43,199 nt of DNA from UMGS1387 sp045646465 (GCA_045646465.1 JAZRKT010000106.1:1-43199); one strand, 5' to 3'; positions 30,457 to 40,718 are shown, counted from the stretch's first letter. Notes: generated by a model from the sequence alone, not told the origin. Numbers and translations: made by a program.

Positions 30457-31611
30457 TTATTGTACATTTTCATCCTTAATGATATTAACATCAACGCCGT
30501 TTACCGTAACGCCATCCTCGGCAGGAATAAGAATGTACTTCACTCCGTCTATAACCTTGGTTTCAAGAGTGTATGTATATTCAGGGTCTACCGTGATTTT
30601 CACCTGAGGTGTTGCAACCTCAAACTTTTTGATGTCCATAATGTTGACGGGATTTAGAGCAGAACTGTTGCCGAAGGACTGTGTGCATTTTTCCTTGAAC
30701 TGCTGTACCTTTTCCTCGTCAATACCGTTGCCCTTTAAGATTACTGCAACATCGTTTGCGGTAAAATCAAGAGGCTCGTTCTTTTTCTGCTCATTGTGCT
30801 CGTTGACAATTTCACGCACCTGCTCGTGCACCGACTGAACAACGTCAAAGCTTAAATCCTTGTCAAGTACCTCGGAGAGAACCTGCGAAAAGGTCTGCTT
30901 CTGCTCAGGTGCAGACATCGGGGGCTGTGTTTTAAAAAGCGTTCCGATAAAACCGTCGTGGAGATTTGCAATGTCCTTGGTGTAAAGCAGGGCATTGTAA
31001 ATGTTGCTCCGCCTGTCGTCAAAGCAGGGAAACATAAAGCCCATTTCAGGCTTCCCGATAATTTGCGGTGCCGAGACGGCGTGAAACTCTTTGTCGGTTG
31101 GAACATATCCGAGAGCTGTTTTGCCTTCGTTTACGGGACAGACACAGCAAAGCATATATGTAAATACTGTGTCCGACTCTTTTTCTCCGCCTTCAAGAGC
31201 ATCGTAGGTTTTTGTGGGGACATCGTACCTGTCAAGGCAAAGAAGAACGACATAGTTACCTTCCTCAAGGTTAAGCCCGTCGATTATTGTATCAAATAGC
31301 TTACCACGTGCTTCATCGTCGCCAAGGGCTGTATCAAGGTTTTTCATAAGCAGACGGTGTTCCTCGCTGTCTGTTACAAAGTCGGTGGCAAGCTCGATGT
31401 CAATAAGATTTCTGCCTATACCGCCCGAAAGGTTTTTCTTGAACAGCGAAAGATATTCTTCAGCCTCGGTGTTGGGAACGAGAGCAAGAGAAGCATCAAT
31501 TGTTGAGATTTTTTCCTTGTTCTTGTTGATAAAATAGCCGTAAATTCTGGAGATGTTGTTTTTCTCCAAGGTGAGTCGTCTTCTGATTTCGTTAATTTCT
31601 CTTTGTTTCAT
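30457..31611 (-). CDS. DUF4317 family protein
   Basis: 384 residues beginning MKQREINEIRRRLTLEKNNISRIYG, the characteristic start of DUF4317, a family found mainly in Clostridia. No signal peptide or membrane segment, so cytoplasmic. The body has VVLLCLDRYDVP near 119 and FMFPCFDDRRSNIYNALLYT near 192; function unknown. ATG 31611 follows AGGAATT. It lies 28 bases downstream of the flavodoxin gene on the same strand, so the two may be cotranscribed. No catalytic residues can be assigned. Confidence 0.9.
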   Translation of the reverse strand: MKQREINEIRRRLTLEKNNISRIYGYFINKNKEKISTIDASLALVPNTEAEEYLSLFKKNLSGGIGRNLIDIELATDFVTDSEEHRLLMKNLDTALGDDEARGKLFDTIIDGLNLEEGNYVVLLCLDRYDVPTKTYDALEGGEKESDTVFTYMLCCVCPVNEGKTALGYVPTDKEFHAVSAPQIIGKPEMGFMFPCFDDRRSNIYNALLYTKDIANLHDGFIGTLFKTQPPMSAPEQKQTFSQVLSEVLDKDLSFDVVQSVHEQVREIVNEHNEQKKNEPLDFTANDVAVILKGNGIDEEKVQQFKEKCTQSFGNSSALNPVNIMDIKKFEVATPQVKITVDPEYTYTLETKVIDGVKYILIPAEDGVTVNGVDVNIIKDENVQ

Positions 31612-31639
31612 AATTCCTCATGCTTTCCTTGTATATTAG

Positions 31640-32167
31640 TCAGCTCCTTGCAAACTCCACAAGTTCCCTTATCTGTGCTCTGTCGCAAAAATCACCATCA
31701 GCATCGCAAAGCTCTATAAGAAGCTTTTCCATATCGGTTGGATTTTCCTTTGCCGACATTATTTTTTTCAGCGATTTCAATGCGGCACGGTGAACAAAGG
31801 AAAGCTCGTCAAGCTTCATTTTGCCGAGAAAGTTGAAAATCTTCACGTTTTCGGGAACTCCGTTTTTGAAGTTCTTTTCAAGCACCTCTCCGTCGTAGTA
31901 TGCTCTGAGGTCGATAGGCGTGATGCCTGTGGTGTAGACAATGATTCTCTTGTCCTTGAGCTTATCGATATTCTTAGTTATAAGTGAAACACCGTTTATT
32001 ACTTCTGCGTACAGACCGCCGCCGTAGATGATTGTATCATATTGTAACAGGTGGTCCGCCTTTATGTCTTTGGCATTTACGGCTGTACAGCCAAGGTCTT
32101 GGGCAATCCAGCGTGCATAAGACTCTGTTGAACCGTATTTTGTTTTGTAGATTACTATTGTTTTCAT
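31640..32167 (-). CDS. Flavodoxin-domain protein
   Basis: 175 residues. The N-terminal FMN phosphate-binding loop is KTKYGSTESYARWIA (residues 8-22), followed by YGGGLYAEVINGV near 48-60 and VYTTGITP near 77-84, which form the FMN isoalloxazine contacts in the flavodoxin/HemG-like family. Likely a cytoplasmic one-electron carrier or a protoporphyrinogen oxidase-like relative (HemG type); no partner gene is adjacent. ATG 32167 has CGGAGC upstream. The C-terminal about 45 residues extend past the core. Confidence 0.88.
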   Translation of the reverse strand: MKTIVIYKTKYGSTESYARWIAQDLGCTAVNAKDIKADHLLQYDTIIYGGGLYAEVINGVSLITKNIDKLKDKRIIVYTTGITPIDLRAYYDGEVLEKNFKNGVPENVKIFNFLGKMKLDELSFVHRAALKSLKKIMSAKENPTDMEKLLIELCDADGDFCDRAQIRELVEFARS

Positions 32168-32282
32168 AACATTGCTCCGTTAGCTGATAAAGAATATTAT
32201 ACATAAAGTGTATTTCTAAATATATTCTTAATTGGTAAAACATATTCGAAAATGGAAAATAAAAGGACGTCAAGACATACTT

Positions 32283-32864
32283 TTAGTGTTGTTTAGCTTT
32301 AACGCTTTGCTTTTTCCGTCTTTCCATAAGCCTTAAAACTACAGGTCTGTTGTACCTTTGAACAACAATAAACTGCGCATCAAAAATCACCGCCGCAACA
32401 GCTGTGATAAGGAATATGGGAAACATTCCCCACAGCAGACTGAAAAATATGCTGATTACGGATATTATCTCGTTAATCCAGTGGTCTGTTTCACTTTTTG
32501 CCATAGTGGTTGCAAGCTGGGATAGAGTGCGGTTTTGAAAATCGTAGTGGTCGGGGTTGAAGGTCAGCACCTTGTCCTTCCATTTACGCACTTTAAGTAG
32601 CTTGTATAGTCCCGATTCAAAGCCGCGGCGTCTGAAAAACGGATGGTTATAATCGAATTTTATGTAATTTGTGACGTTTCCCATAAAAATCCGCAGACCG
32701 AAATGGTATAGTATCATAAAGGAAACAATGCCCGTCCACAGAACAGCACTGTGCGAAAAGCTTCCGGTGTAATAAAGTGCAAAGCACACCGCCGAAAGCA
32801 ATGCTGTGAAAACTATTGTGCTGTACATAAATATTGCGGGGCCGCTGAGTTTTGAATTTTTCAT
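32283..32864 (-). CDS. CrtO-like acyltransferase-family membrane protein
   Basis: 193 residues with about four hydrophobic segments (near 10-32, 40-60, 132-150 and 151-166). The middle stretch KLLKVRKWKDKVLTFNPDHYD, the ETDHWINE element and the terminal VVQRYNRPVV resemble the glycosyl-4,4'-diaponeurosporenoate acyltransferase (CrtO) family, in which an HW and an RYNR motif are typical. No carotenoid genes are in the window, so a different acyl acceptor is more likely here. ATG 32864 follows GGAGG by five bases. It is the second gene after the RlmD-type gene on this strand, with a 34-base gap. Confidence 0.65.
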   Translation of the reverse strand: MKNSKLSGPAIFMYSTIVFTALLSAVCFALYYTGSFSHSAVLWTGIVSFMILYHFGLRIFMGNVTNYIKFDYNHPFFRRRGFESGLYKLLKVRKWKDKVLTFNPDHYDFQNRTLSQLATTMAKSETDHWINEIISVISIFFSLLWGMFPIFLITAVAAVIFDAQFIVVQRYNRPVVLRLMERRKKQSVKAKQH

Positions 32865-32898
32865 AAATGCCTCCGAAATGATTATTCCTCAGGTAGCG

Positions 32899-34338
32899 TC
32901 ACAGGCAGCTTCCCGCGGGAGTTATATCAAGCTCGTCAAGGTCGATGTCGATTTCTATTCTATTGTCTGGAATTTTTCCGGATAAAAGAACAACGGTCTC
33001 GACATGCCCCGTCCTCGGAAACATATCCACCGCCTGAACCTTTACCGCCTTGTATCCAAGCTCGTCAAACTCCTTCAAATCCCTCGCCAGCGTCGCAGGG
33101 TCGCAGGAAATATAAACAATTCTCTTAGCACCAAGCGATGCGATTTTCTTTACTGCACCGACACAGCCGCGCCTTGGCGGGTCTACCGTGATAACATCGG
33201 GATGAAGATTTTTTAAAAACTCGTCATCCAGAGCAGTTTCTGCAGGAAGTGCAACAAATTTTCCGTCAATGCCGTTGAGCTTTGCGTTGTATTGCGCATC
33301 CCTTGCCGCATCCTCAACAATTTCAACGCCGTAAAGACGTGTTCCTTTTTCGGCAATGGAAATGCCCACAGAGCCTGTTCCGCAGTAAAGGTCGGCAAGA
33401 ATTTCGCCTTCCTTCAGCGAAGCAAATTCCTTTGCAATGCCGTAAAGAACCTCTGCCTGTTCTCTGTTTACCTGCCAGAAGGATTTTAAATGGATGCGGA
33501 ATTTTTTGCCGCATAGCTCGTCGTATATATAGCCGTCACCGTAAAGATACTTTACCTCGTCACCTAAAATTACGTTGGTGTTTTTTGTGTTGAAGTTCAG
33601 CACAACTGACGTTATGCTTGGAAATAGAGCTGTTATTTGTGACACAAATTCGCTATGCCAATTGCGAAGGGCTTCGGAACTGTCGTTTACAATCAAAGTA
33701 AGACACACGTCGCCAGATTTTGCAATTCTTAAAAATAAACTGCGTACTACGCCTTTCCCGGATACTTCATCGTATACCGAAAGGGCATTTTTGTTTATAA
33801 AATCAATGACGGCGTCACGTATTTTTGAAAAAATGCCCTTTGAAATAAGACATTCTCCGTGCTCAACAATGCGGTGTGAGCTCTGGGCGTAAAAACCGCT
33901 TATCGCCTTGCCGTCCTTGCCTGTGCCAATGGGGTAGACCGCCTTGTTTCGGTATAGGCATATGTCCTTTGCGCTGTGGAATTTTTCCACCCTTATGTTA
34001 AGACCGCCTATGCGTGTCAGGGCATCGTTGACGGTGTTTTCCTTGAATTTACATTCTTCTTCGTAGCTAATGTGCTGGAAGGTACATCCACCGCAGCTTT
34101 TTGCAAAGGGACAGCCGTCCTCATTTCTGTATGGTGACGGCTGTACAATTTCAAGAATTTTTGCTACGGCATAGCTTTTTGTGACCTTGATTACGTGAGC
34201 CTTGACGGTGTCGCCGGGAGCTGTGCCGGGGATAAACACCACAAAGCCGTCCTCTGTTCTGGCAAGACCGTTGCCGTTGCCGAGAAGCGATGTGACACTC
34301 AGCGTAATACAGTCATTTTTCTTTAAACTGTATGCCAT
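32899..34338 (-). CDS. rlmD: RlmD/RumA-type 23S rRNA m5U methyltransferase
   Basis: 479 residues. SAM-dependent C5-methylation of a uridine in 23S rRNA (the RlmC/RlmD/TrmA class). An N-terminal TRAM domain (about 8-65) is followed by the 4Fe-4S cysteines C76, C82 and C85 (CPFAKSCGGC) plus the fourth in HGECLIS near 158. The Rossmann core has DLYCGTGSVGISIAEKG near 312, VDPPRRGC near 395, and the nucleophilic Cys motif YISCDPATLARDL near 420. The start at 34338 (MAYSLKKND) has AGGT about nine bases upstream. Whether it targets U747, U1939 or both cannot be told; many Firmicutes have such single enzymes. Confidence 0.94.
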   Translation of the reverse strand: MAYSLKKNDCITLSVTSLLGNGNGLARTEDGFVVFIPGTAPGDTVKAHVIKVTKSYAVAKILEIVQPSPYRNEDGCPFAKSCGGCTFQHISYEEECKFKENTVNDALTRIGGLNIRVEKFHSAKDICLYRNKAVYPIGTGKDGKAISGFYAQSSHRIVEHGECLISKGIFSKIRDAVIDFINKNALSVYDEVSGKGVVRSLFLRIAKSGDVCLTLIVNDSSEALRNWHSEFVSQITALFPSITSVVLNFNTKNTNVILGDEVKYLYGDGYIYDELCGKKFRIHLKSFWQVNREQAEVLYGIAKEFASLKEGEILADLYCGTGSVGISIAEKGTRLYGVEIVEDAARDAQYNAKLNGIDGKFVALPAETALDDEFLKNLHPDVITVDPPRRGCVGAVKKIASLGAKRIVYISCDPATLARDLKEFDELGYKAVKVQAVDMFPRTGHVETVVLLSGKIPDNRIEIDIDLDELDITPAGSCL

Positions 34339-34360
34339 ATTGTTTTACCTGAATTTCTTG

Positions 34361-35539
34361 TTATTTTTCTGTTTCTTCTGTTTCTGCTTCGTGGTCGTGA
34401 GCTTCTTCTGACTGCGTAGCTTCCTGCTCTGTAGCAGCTACCATAGCTTCATATTCCGCAAGGAAATCCTCGCATCTTGCTTCGTAGCTTTCTGAAGCAA
34501 CTATTTCGTATTCGTCTGAAATTTTTTCAAGCTCGTCGATGAAAAGCTCGTAGCCCTTGGAAGCGTATTCGTCGGTTGCCATAATTGCATCGTCGTCAAG
34601 GGGAAGTCTCTGGATGATGTGGTAGCCGTAGGTTGTTTCAACAAGACCTGAGGTCTGTCCTTCTTCAAGAGCAAAGGCTGTTTCCTCAAAGGGAGCAACC
34701 ATCATACCTGTTGTGAAGTAGTAGCCGCCGGGATAGGTAGACATACCGGGGTCTTCGCCGTACTGAGCGATAAGAGCGTCAAAATCCTCTCCGCTTTCAA
34801 CAAGCGCAAGAACGTCGTTGGCTTTCTTGAGAGTTTCTTCCTTCTGAGCATCGGTAATTTCACCGTTTTCACCTTCGCCTTCTTCAGGGAAGCATACAAG
34901 GATGTGCTTAGCTCTTACGTAAGGAGTTTCGCTGTTGAGCATATCGTTAAGGGTTTCAGCCTTCAAGGAAGCGGAAAATTCCTCATCTGCACTGTACTGC
35001 TCATAAATCTTGGAATAAAGAAGATTGTGGTACTGGTTGAGGAAGTAGAAGTGAGGAGTCTGATAAGTGTACTGCTCAATAGCAGATTCAAAATCGTCGC
35101 CGAAGCTTTCCTTCATTGCATTGTAGTTGTCTGTGATAGAGGTTTTGAACTCTTCATCGGTAAGAGTGATGCCCATTTCGTCTGCCATATTTACAACTGC
35201 TGCATTGAAACGGTAGAAATTGTCGATTTCTTCGGCTTTTTGAGCCTCAACATCTTCGTCTGTGGAATCTGCATAGAAGGAGTTGCAGGCGATAATTGCA
35301 TATCTTACAGCTGCCGCACTCATAGGAACGCCGCCTACGTTAAGGAGAATTTCAGTATCAAGGTCCTTGGTAGGAACAACTGCTGCAAGCTTTTCTTCAA
35401 GAGAAGTGTTAAATTCTGTGCTTTCCGTTACGTCAATAGGGTCTTTGGCTTCTTCGACGGGTTTTGCATTGTTGCAGGAGGTAAGGAGTACGGATGTCGC
35501 CATTAAAAGGGCTAAAATAAGAGCTGTTAATCTTTTCAT
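34361..35539 (-). CDS. Parvulin-type peptidyl-prolyl isomerase lipoprotein (PrsA/SurA-like)
   Basis: 392 residues. Lipoprotein signal with lipobox LLTSC (near 17-21), a helical chaperone-like N-terminal part, and a rotamase (parvulin) domain near residues 208-330: RAKHILVCF..., FDALIAQYGEDPG, GGYYFTTGMMVAPFEETAF and TTYGYHIIQRL. Extracytoplasmic foldase assisting secreted proteins, by family. The tail is acidic with HDHEAE. The start is placed at ATG 35539, where the signal peptide begins and AAAGGA lies nine bases upstream; the longer frame is not supported. It precedes the RlmD-type gene with a 22-base gap. Confidence 0.93.
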   Translation of the reverse strand: MKRLTALILALLMATSVLLTSCNNAKPVEEAKDPIDVTESTEFNTSLEEKLAAVVPTKDLDTEILLNVGGVPMSAAAVRYAIIACNSFYADSTDEDVEAQKAEEIDNFYRFNAAVVNMADEMGITLTDEEFKTSITDNYNAMKESFGDDFESAIEQYTYQTPHFYFLNQYHNLLYSKIYEQYSADEEFSASLKAETLNDMLNSETPYVRAKHILVCFPEEGEGENGEITDAQKEETLKKANDVLALVESGEDFDALIAQYGEDPGMSTYPGGYYFTTGMMVAPFEETAFALEEGQTSGLVETTYGYHIIQRLPLDDDAIMATDEYASKGYELFIDELEKISDEYEIVASESYEARCEDFLAEYEAMVAATEQEATQSEEAHDHEAETEETEK

Positions 35540-35743
35540 AATACTGTTCCTTTCGTTAATTACAAAATAAACTGTGCTTTTTTGCACTGTACAACAAAAC
35601 ATAGGTTATCATTATTGTGTGAAAGGCGTGTGAAATAATTGCAACATTTTACAATTTATACAAATAATAATATCCAAGTTTGTTGTATAATAGAAAATAG
35701 AATAAAATGCGGTAATATACCGATTGTGAAAGGAGCTGGAAAA

Positions 35744-37861
35744 ATGACGTCTGAAAAAATGAAAAATCTCGATAAAAGCGTGACAGTCCTTTATGGCGTA
35801 AGCACAGCGCGTGAAAAATGCCTTGCAAGGCTTGGAATAACAAAGCTGTGCCATTTGCTGTTTCATTTTCCGGCTTCCCACGAAAACAGAGGTAATACCG
35901 TAACGTGCGACAGCATTCAGAACGGAGAATACCAGAGCCTTATTCTTGAAGTTATAACGCCTGTTGTAAGCACACGCATAAAATCAAAGGGTAGAATGAT
36001 GAGCGTGCAGAAGCTTGTGGCAGGGGATGAAACAGGGTCGGTAAAAATCACCTGCTTTAACAGGGATTATCTGGGGCAGTCGGTGAAGACGGGTTGTAAA
36101 TACCGGTTTTATGGCATAGCCGAGGGAATAGGCGGTCTTTGCAGTATGACAAGCCCCGATATTGAGCAAATTAAAGAAGATGAGACGTTGCTTCCTTTTG
36201 TGCCTAAATATCACCTTGCGGCAGGCCTGTCGTCAAAGCTGCTGGCGAGCCTTGTAAAGCAGGCATATAAGCTTTGCAAGGATGAAATGGAGGACTATCT
36301 AAGCCAAGACGAGCTTGAAGAATTTGAACTTTGTCCCCGAAAAAATGCAATTTATAGCATTCATTTTCCCCAAAGCAATGAGGAGCTTGAGGAGGCAAAA
36401 AAACGCCTTGCCTTTGATGAGCTTTATGCCTTTCAACTTAATTCCATACTTCTGGGGAGAAATGAAAAAAGCGGTAAGGCTTTGCGTGTGCCTTATCCCG
36501 ATATGAAAAAGTTTACGTCGGCAATTCCCTTTGAGCTGACATACGCTCAGAAAAAGACGGTGCACGACATTCTTAAAGACATAAGCGGAGAAAGCAAGCC
36601 GTGTGAGATTGCTTTGTCGCAGGGGGAAAAATATATTTCGCCTGCAAGGCGTCTTGTACAGGGGGACGTGGGAAGCGGAAAGACGGCTGTTGCCTTTGCG
36701 GCGATTTTTGCCTGTGCCGAAGCAGGTTACCAGTCGGCACTGATGGTGCCCACGGGAATACTTGCAAGACAGCACTATGAGGATGCAAAAAAACTGCTTG
36801 CTCCTATGGGTATATCCACAGCACTTCTGACGGGTGACACAAAGGCGACTGAGAAAAAGGAAATTTTAGCAAAGCTGAAAAACGGCGAAATACAATTCCT
36901 TGTGGGCACTCACGCACTTATTGAAGATAAGGTTGAATTCAAGAACATAGCTCTTGCCGTCACGGACGAGCAGCACCGCTTTGGCGTTGCACAAAGAAAA
37001 AATCTTGAAGAAAAGGGGAAAGAAAACAGCATTTTTCCACATACCCTTGTTATGTCCGCAACACCAATACCCAGAACCCTTGCTATGATAATGTACTGTG
37101 ACCTTGACATAAGCGTTATAGACGAGCTTCCTAAGGGAAGACAAAAAATCGACACCTTTGCGGTGGGCGAGGATTATCACGAGAGGGTTTATGGATTTAT
37201 ACGTGAAAGGGTAAAGGAAGGAAGACAGGCTTACGTTGTCTGTCCTCTTGCCGAAGAAAAGAACGCCGAGGGCGAGCTTATACAGACGGCAGGCTACGAA
37301 ATGAAATCGGCAAAGAGCTTTTGCGAAAAGCTTAAGAAAAACGAGCTTAAAGGTCTGCGCGTCGAATATGTCCACGGCAGAATGAAGCAGGCTGAAAAGG
37401 ATGAAATAATGGGACGCTTTGCTGATGGAGAAATAGACGTGCTTGTGTCAACAACGGTTATTGAGGTGGGCGTGAATGTACCAAATTCCGTTGTGATGCT
37501 TGTGGAAAACGCTGAGCGCTTCGGACTTTCACAGCTTCATCAGTTAAGAGGACGTGTGGGCAGAGGCGTGCATAAATCCTACTGCATACTTGTATCGCCT
37601 CTTATGAATAAATCAAAGGATTCCGACTTTGCAAAGCGCGTAAAAATTCTTTGCAATAGCGGAGATGGCTTTGAAATAGCAAAAAAAGACCTTGAAATAA
37701 GGGGCCCCGGAGAATTTTTCGGCAGACGCCAGCACGGGGAGCTTTGCTTTAAGATGGCGGACGCCATGAACGATGTAAGACTGCTTGAGGTGACCAAAAA
37801 TCTTGCACTCAGGCACATTGAGGAAAACCGAAATTGGGAGATGGAAAAAATTGGGTTGTAA
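35744..37861 (+). CDS. recG: ATP-dependent DNA helicase RecG
   Basis: 705 residues. Remodels stalled forks and Holliday junctions. An N-terminal wedge/OB domain (about 1-250) is followed by SF2 helicase motifs: Walker A GDVGSGKT, DEQHRFGVAQ box, SATPIPRTLAM, and motif VI QLRGRVGRG. The C-terminal DLEIRGPGEFFGRRQHG is the RecG signature. ATG 35744 follows AAAGGAG (seven bases); the longer frame upstream is not used. It overlaps uvrA by 11 bases, so the two repair genes are translationally coupled. Between 35600 and 35743 a -10-like TATAAT appears near 35685 but without a convincing -35. Confidence 0.97.
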   Translation: MTSEKMKNLDKSVTVLYGVSTAREKCLARLGITKLCHLLFHFPASHENRGNTVTCDSIQNGEYQSLILEVITPVVSTRIKSKGRMMSVQKLVAGDETGSVKITCFNRDYLGQSVKTGCKYRFYGIAEGIGGLCSMTSPDIEQIKEDETLLPFVPKYHLAAGLSSKLLASLVKQAYKLCKDEMEDYLSQDELEEFELCPRKNAIYSIHFPQSNEELEEAKKRLAFDELYAFQLNSILLGRNEKSGKALRVPYPDMKKFTSAIPFELTYAQKKTVHDILKDISGESKPCEIALSQGEKYISPARRLVQGDVGSGKTAVAFAAIFACAEAGYQSALMVPTGILARQHYEDAKKLLAPMGISTALLTGDTKATEKKEILAKLKNGEIQFLVGTHALIEDKVEFKNIALAVTDEQHRFGVAQRKNLEEKGKENSIFPHTLVMSATPIPRTLAMIMYCDLDISVIDELPKGRQKIDTFAVGEDYHERVYGFIRERVKEGRQAYVVCPLAEEKNAEGELIQTAGYEMKSAKSFCEKLKKNELKGLRVEYVHGRMKQAEKDEIMGRFADGEIDVLVSTTVIEVGVNVPNSVVMLVENAERFGLSQLHQLRGRVGRGVHKSYCILVSPLMNKSKDSDFAKRVKILCNSGDGFEIAKKDLEIRGPGEFFGRRQHGELCFKMADAMNDVRLLEVTKNLALRHIEENRNWEMEKIGL

Positions 37862-40676
37862 ATCACTTATTATAAACGGAGCAAGAGTACACAATTTAAA
37901 GAATGTCGACGTTGAAATACCAAGGGACAAGCTTGTGGTTTTTACGGGTCTTTCTGGCTCTGGAAAATCTTCTCTTGCCTTTGATACAATTTATGCCGAG
38001 GGTCACAGGCGCTTTGTTGAATCGCTGTCCTCCTATGCAAGACAGTTTCTCGGTCAGCTTGACAAACCCGATGTTGACCTTATTGAGGGGCTTTCTCCTG
38101 CCATTTCCATTGACCAGAAGACGACCTCCAAGAATCCCCGTTCAACGGTGGGAACGGTAACGGAAATTTATGATTATCTGCGACTTCTTTATGCAAGGGT
38201 GGGCACGCCTCACTGTCCCGTTTGCGGAAAAGTAATCGAAAAGCAGTCTATAGATACAATACTTGATAAAATTCTGAACCTGCCTCAGGGAACAAAGTTT
38301 TACGTGCTGTCTCCGGGTGTTCGAGGAAAAAAAGGTACCCATGAAAAGCTACTTTCGGACGCCAAGAAAAACGGTTATGTAAGAGCAAGAATCGACGGCG
38401 AAATCTATAGCCTTGACGATAATATTGAGCTTGATAAAAACCTACGCCATAACATTGAAATTGTAATTGACCGACTTGTTATGAAGGACGATATACGCTC
38501 ACGCCTTGCAGATTCTGTTGAAAATGCCTTCAAGCTGTCTGACGGTCTTTGCATAATTGCACTTCACGATGGTGAGTATGAGGGAATGAGCGAAATGATG
38601 TTTTCGCAGAATTTCTCCTGTGCCGAGCACGGCATAAGCCTTGGTGAGCTTGAACCAAGAATGTTTTCCTTCAACAGTCCCTTCGGAGCCTGTCCTGACT
38701 GTGACGGTCTTGGTGAAAGCTTTGTATTGTCACCCGATAAGCTGTTTCCAGATATGTCAAAGTCACTTGCAGACGGTGCGTGCGTGTGCAACGGCTACAA
38801 GAGCTTAAAGGACGGCTCGTGGAGTGGAGAAGGCATAAATGCGGCACTGAGCGAATTTGACTGCGATATATATACGCCTCTTGACCGTATGAGCAAAAAG
38901 GCAAGACAGGTGCTGTTTTACGGCAAGGGCGACGAAAAGATACGCTATGGCTACAGAGGCTATAATCTTACCTTTATAGGTATTGTCCGCGAAATTGAGA
39001 GAAGATACAATCAGGACTACACTACCGCCGAAATGAGAGCCTACTATGAGCAGTTTATGGATAACGTGCCCTGTAACGGCTGTAATGGTGACAGACTTAA
39101 AAAAGAGAGCCTTTCGGTGACGGTTGGTGGACTTAATATTACACAGCTTTGTAACCTTTCGGTGTCAAAGGCTATTGAATTTTTTGAAAATCTCACCTTA
39201 AACGAAACAGAAAAGGTGATAGCTAAGGAAATTTTAAAGGAAATACTTGCAAGACTGCGTTTCCTTCAAAATGTAGGTCTTGATTACCTGTCCCTTTCAA
39301 GAAAATCGGGTACTCTTTCGGGCGGTGAAAGCCAGAGAATACGCCTTGCAACACAGATAGGCTCATATCTTGTGGGCGTGCTGTATATCCTTGACGAGCC
39401 TAGCATAGGACTTCATCAGAAGGATAACTCAAAGCTTATTGCAACGCTGAAAAAGCTGCGCGATATAGGCAATACCGTAATTGTGGTTGAGCACGACGAA
39501 GAAACAATGCTTGAATCTGACTATATTGTGGACATCGGTCCCGGTGCAGGTATCCACGGCGGCAATATTGTGGCACATGGTACGCCTAAGCAAATTATGA
39601 GCAATAAAAACTCGGTAACCGGTGATTTTCTGTCGGGACGAAGAAGAATTGCTATACCCGCAGAAAGACGGAAGGGCAACGGAAAATTTCTGAAGGTTGT
39701 CGGCGCAAGAGAGCATAATCTAAAAAATATCGACGTGGAATTTCCTTTAGGCACACTTACATGTGTGACAGGTGTGTCGGGCTCTGGGAAAAGCTCCCTT
39801 GTAAACTCAATTCTTCTTAACAGTCTTGCAAAACAGCTTAACCGTGCGTCAACCACGTCGGGTGACCACGACAGAATTGAGGGAGTACAGCATCTTGATA
39901 AGGTTATAGCCATTGACCAGTCGCCTATCGGAAGAACACCCCGTTCAAACCCCGCCACGTATACAGGTTTATTTACAGAGGTGCGAGCATTGTTTGCGGC
40001 AACACAAGGCGCAAAGGTAAGAGGCTATAAGCAGGACAGATTTTCCTTCAACCTTAAAGGCGGACGGTGTGAAGCGTGTCAGGGCGACGGAACACTGCTT
40101 GTTGAAATGCACTTTTTGCCTGATGTATATGTTACCTGTGACGTGTGCAAGGGCAAGAGATACAACAAGGAAACTCTTGAAGTTAAGTACAAGGGCAAGA
40201 GCATATCTGACGTTCTTGAAATGACCTGCGATGAGGGACGCGAGTTTTTTGAAAACATCCCGTCTATCCATAGAAAGCTGAAAACTCTTTGCGACGTAGG
40301 TCTTGGATACATCAAAATAGGGCAGTCATCTACCACGCTGTCAGGCGGTGAAGCACAGCGTGTAAAGCTTGCAACAGAGCTGTCAAAAAAGAGTACGGGT
40401 AATACGCTGTATGTCCTTGATGAGCCCACAACGGGACTTCATACGGCTGACGTCGAAAAGCTTATTGAGGTGCTTCAGAGACTTGTTGACGCCGGTAACA
40501 GCGTAATTGTAATCGAGCACAACCTTGATATGATAAAGACGGCTGACTATATAGTTGACTTAGGTCCCGACGGCGGAGATGCAGGCGGACAAATTGTGTG
40601 TACAGGTACACCTGGGCAGGTGGCGAAATGCGAAAAATCGTATACAGGTATATATCTCGGCAAGGTTCTGCAGTAA
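37851..40676 (+). CDS. uvrA: Excinuclease ABC subunit A
   Basis: 941 residues, full length. DNA damage sensor of nucleotide excision repair. Two ABC modules: Walker A GLSGSGKSS near 33 and GVSGSGKSS near 640; signature LSGGESQR near 485 and LSGGEAQR near 825, with Walker B in VLDEPSIGL and VLDEPTTGL. Zinc-binding cysteine clusters: CPVCGK near 122, CPDCDG near 283, CNGCNG near 408 and CEACQG...CDVCKG near 740. Start TTG 37851 (MGCKSLIINGARVHN) has GGGAG upstream and gives the usual N-terminus. uvrB and uvrC are not in the window. Confidence 0.98.
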   Translation: MGCKSLIINGARVHNLKNVDVEIPRDKLVVFTGLSGSGKSSLAFDTIYAEGHRRFVESLSSYARQFLGQLDKPDVDLIEGLSPAISIDQKTTSKNPRSTVGTVTEIYDYLRLLYARVGTPHCPVCGKVIEKQSIDTILDKILNLPQGTKFYVLSPGVRGKKGTHEKLLSDAKKNGYVRARIDGEIYSLDDNIELDKNLRHNIEIVIDRLVMKDDIRSRLADSVENAFKLSDGLCIIALHDGEYEGMSEMMFSQNFSCAEHGISLGELEPRMFSFNSPFGACPDCDGLGESFVLSPDKLFPDMSKSLADGACVCNGYKSLKDGSWSGEGINAALSEFDCDIYTPLDRMSKKARQVLFYGKGDEKIRYGYRGYNLTFIGIVREIERRYNQDYTTAEMRAYYEQFMDNVPCNGCNGDRLKKESLSVTVGGLNITQLCNLSVSKAIEFFENLTLNETEKVIAKEILKEILARLRFLQNVGLDYLSLSRKSGTLSGGESQRIRLATQIGSYLVGVLYILDEPSIGLHQKDNSKLIATLKKLRDIGNTVIVVEHDEETMLESDYIVDIGPGAGIHGGNIVAHGTPKQIMSNKNSVTGDFLSGRRRIAIPAERRKGNGKFLKVVGAREHNLKNIDVEFPLGTLTCVTGVSGSGKSSLVNSILLNSLAKQLNRASTTSGDHDRIEGVQHLDKVIAIDQSPIGRTPRSNPATYTGLFTEVRALFAATQGAKVRGYKQDRFSFNLKGGRCEACQGDGTLLVEMHFLPDVYVTCDVCKGKRYNKETLEVKYKGKSISDVLEMTCDEGREFFENIPSIHRKLKTLCDVGLGYIKIGQSSTTLSGGEAQRVKLATELSKKSTGNTLYVLDEPTTGLHTADVEKLIEVLQRLVDAGNSVIVIEHNLDMIKTADYIVDLGPDGGDAGGQIVCTGTPGQVAKCEKSYTGIYLGKVLQ

Positions 40677-40718
40677 GGCGGACAAGGCGTATATAATATT
40701 TTGAGAGGAAAATGACAA

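Noticed and set aside
35639..35743. N-terminal extension of recG
   Set aside because: AAAGGAG precedes ATG 35744 and the extension covers the promoter region with no family similarity.
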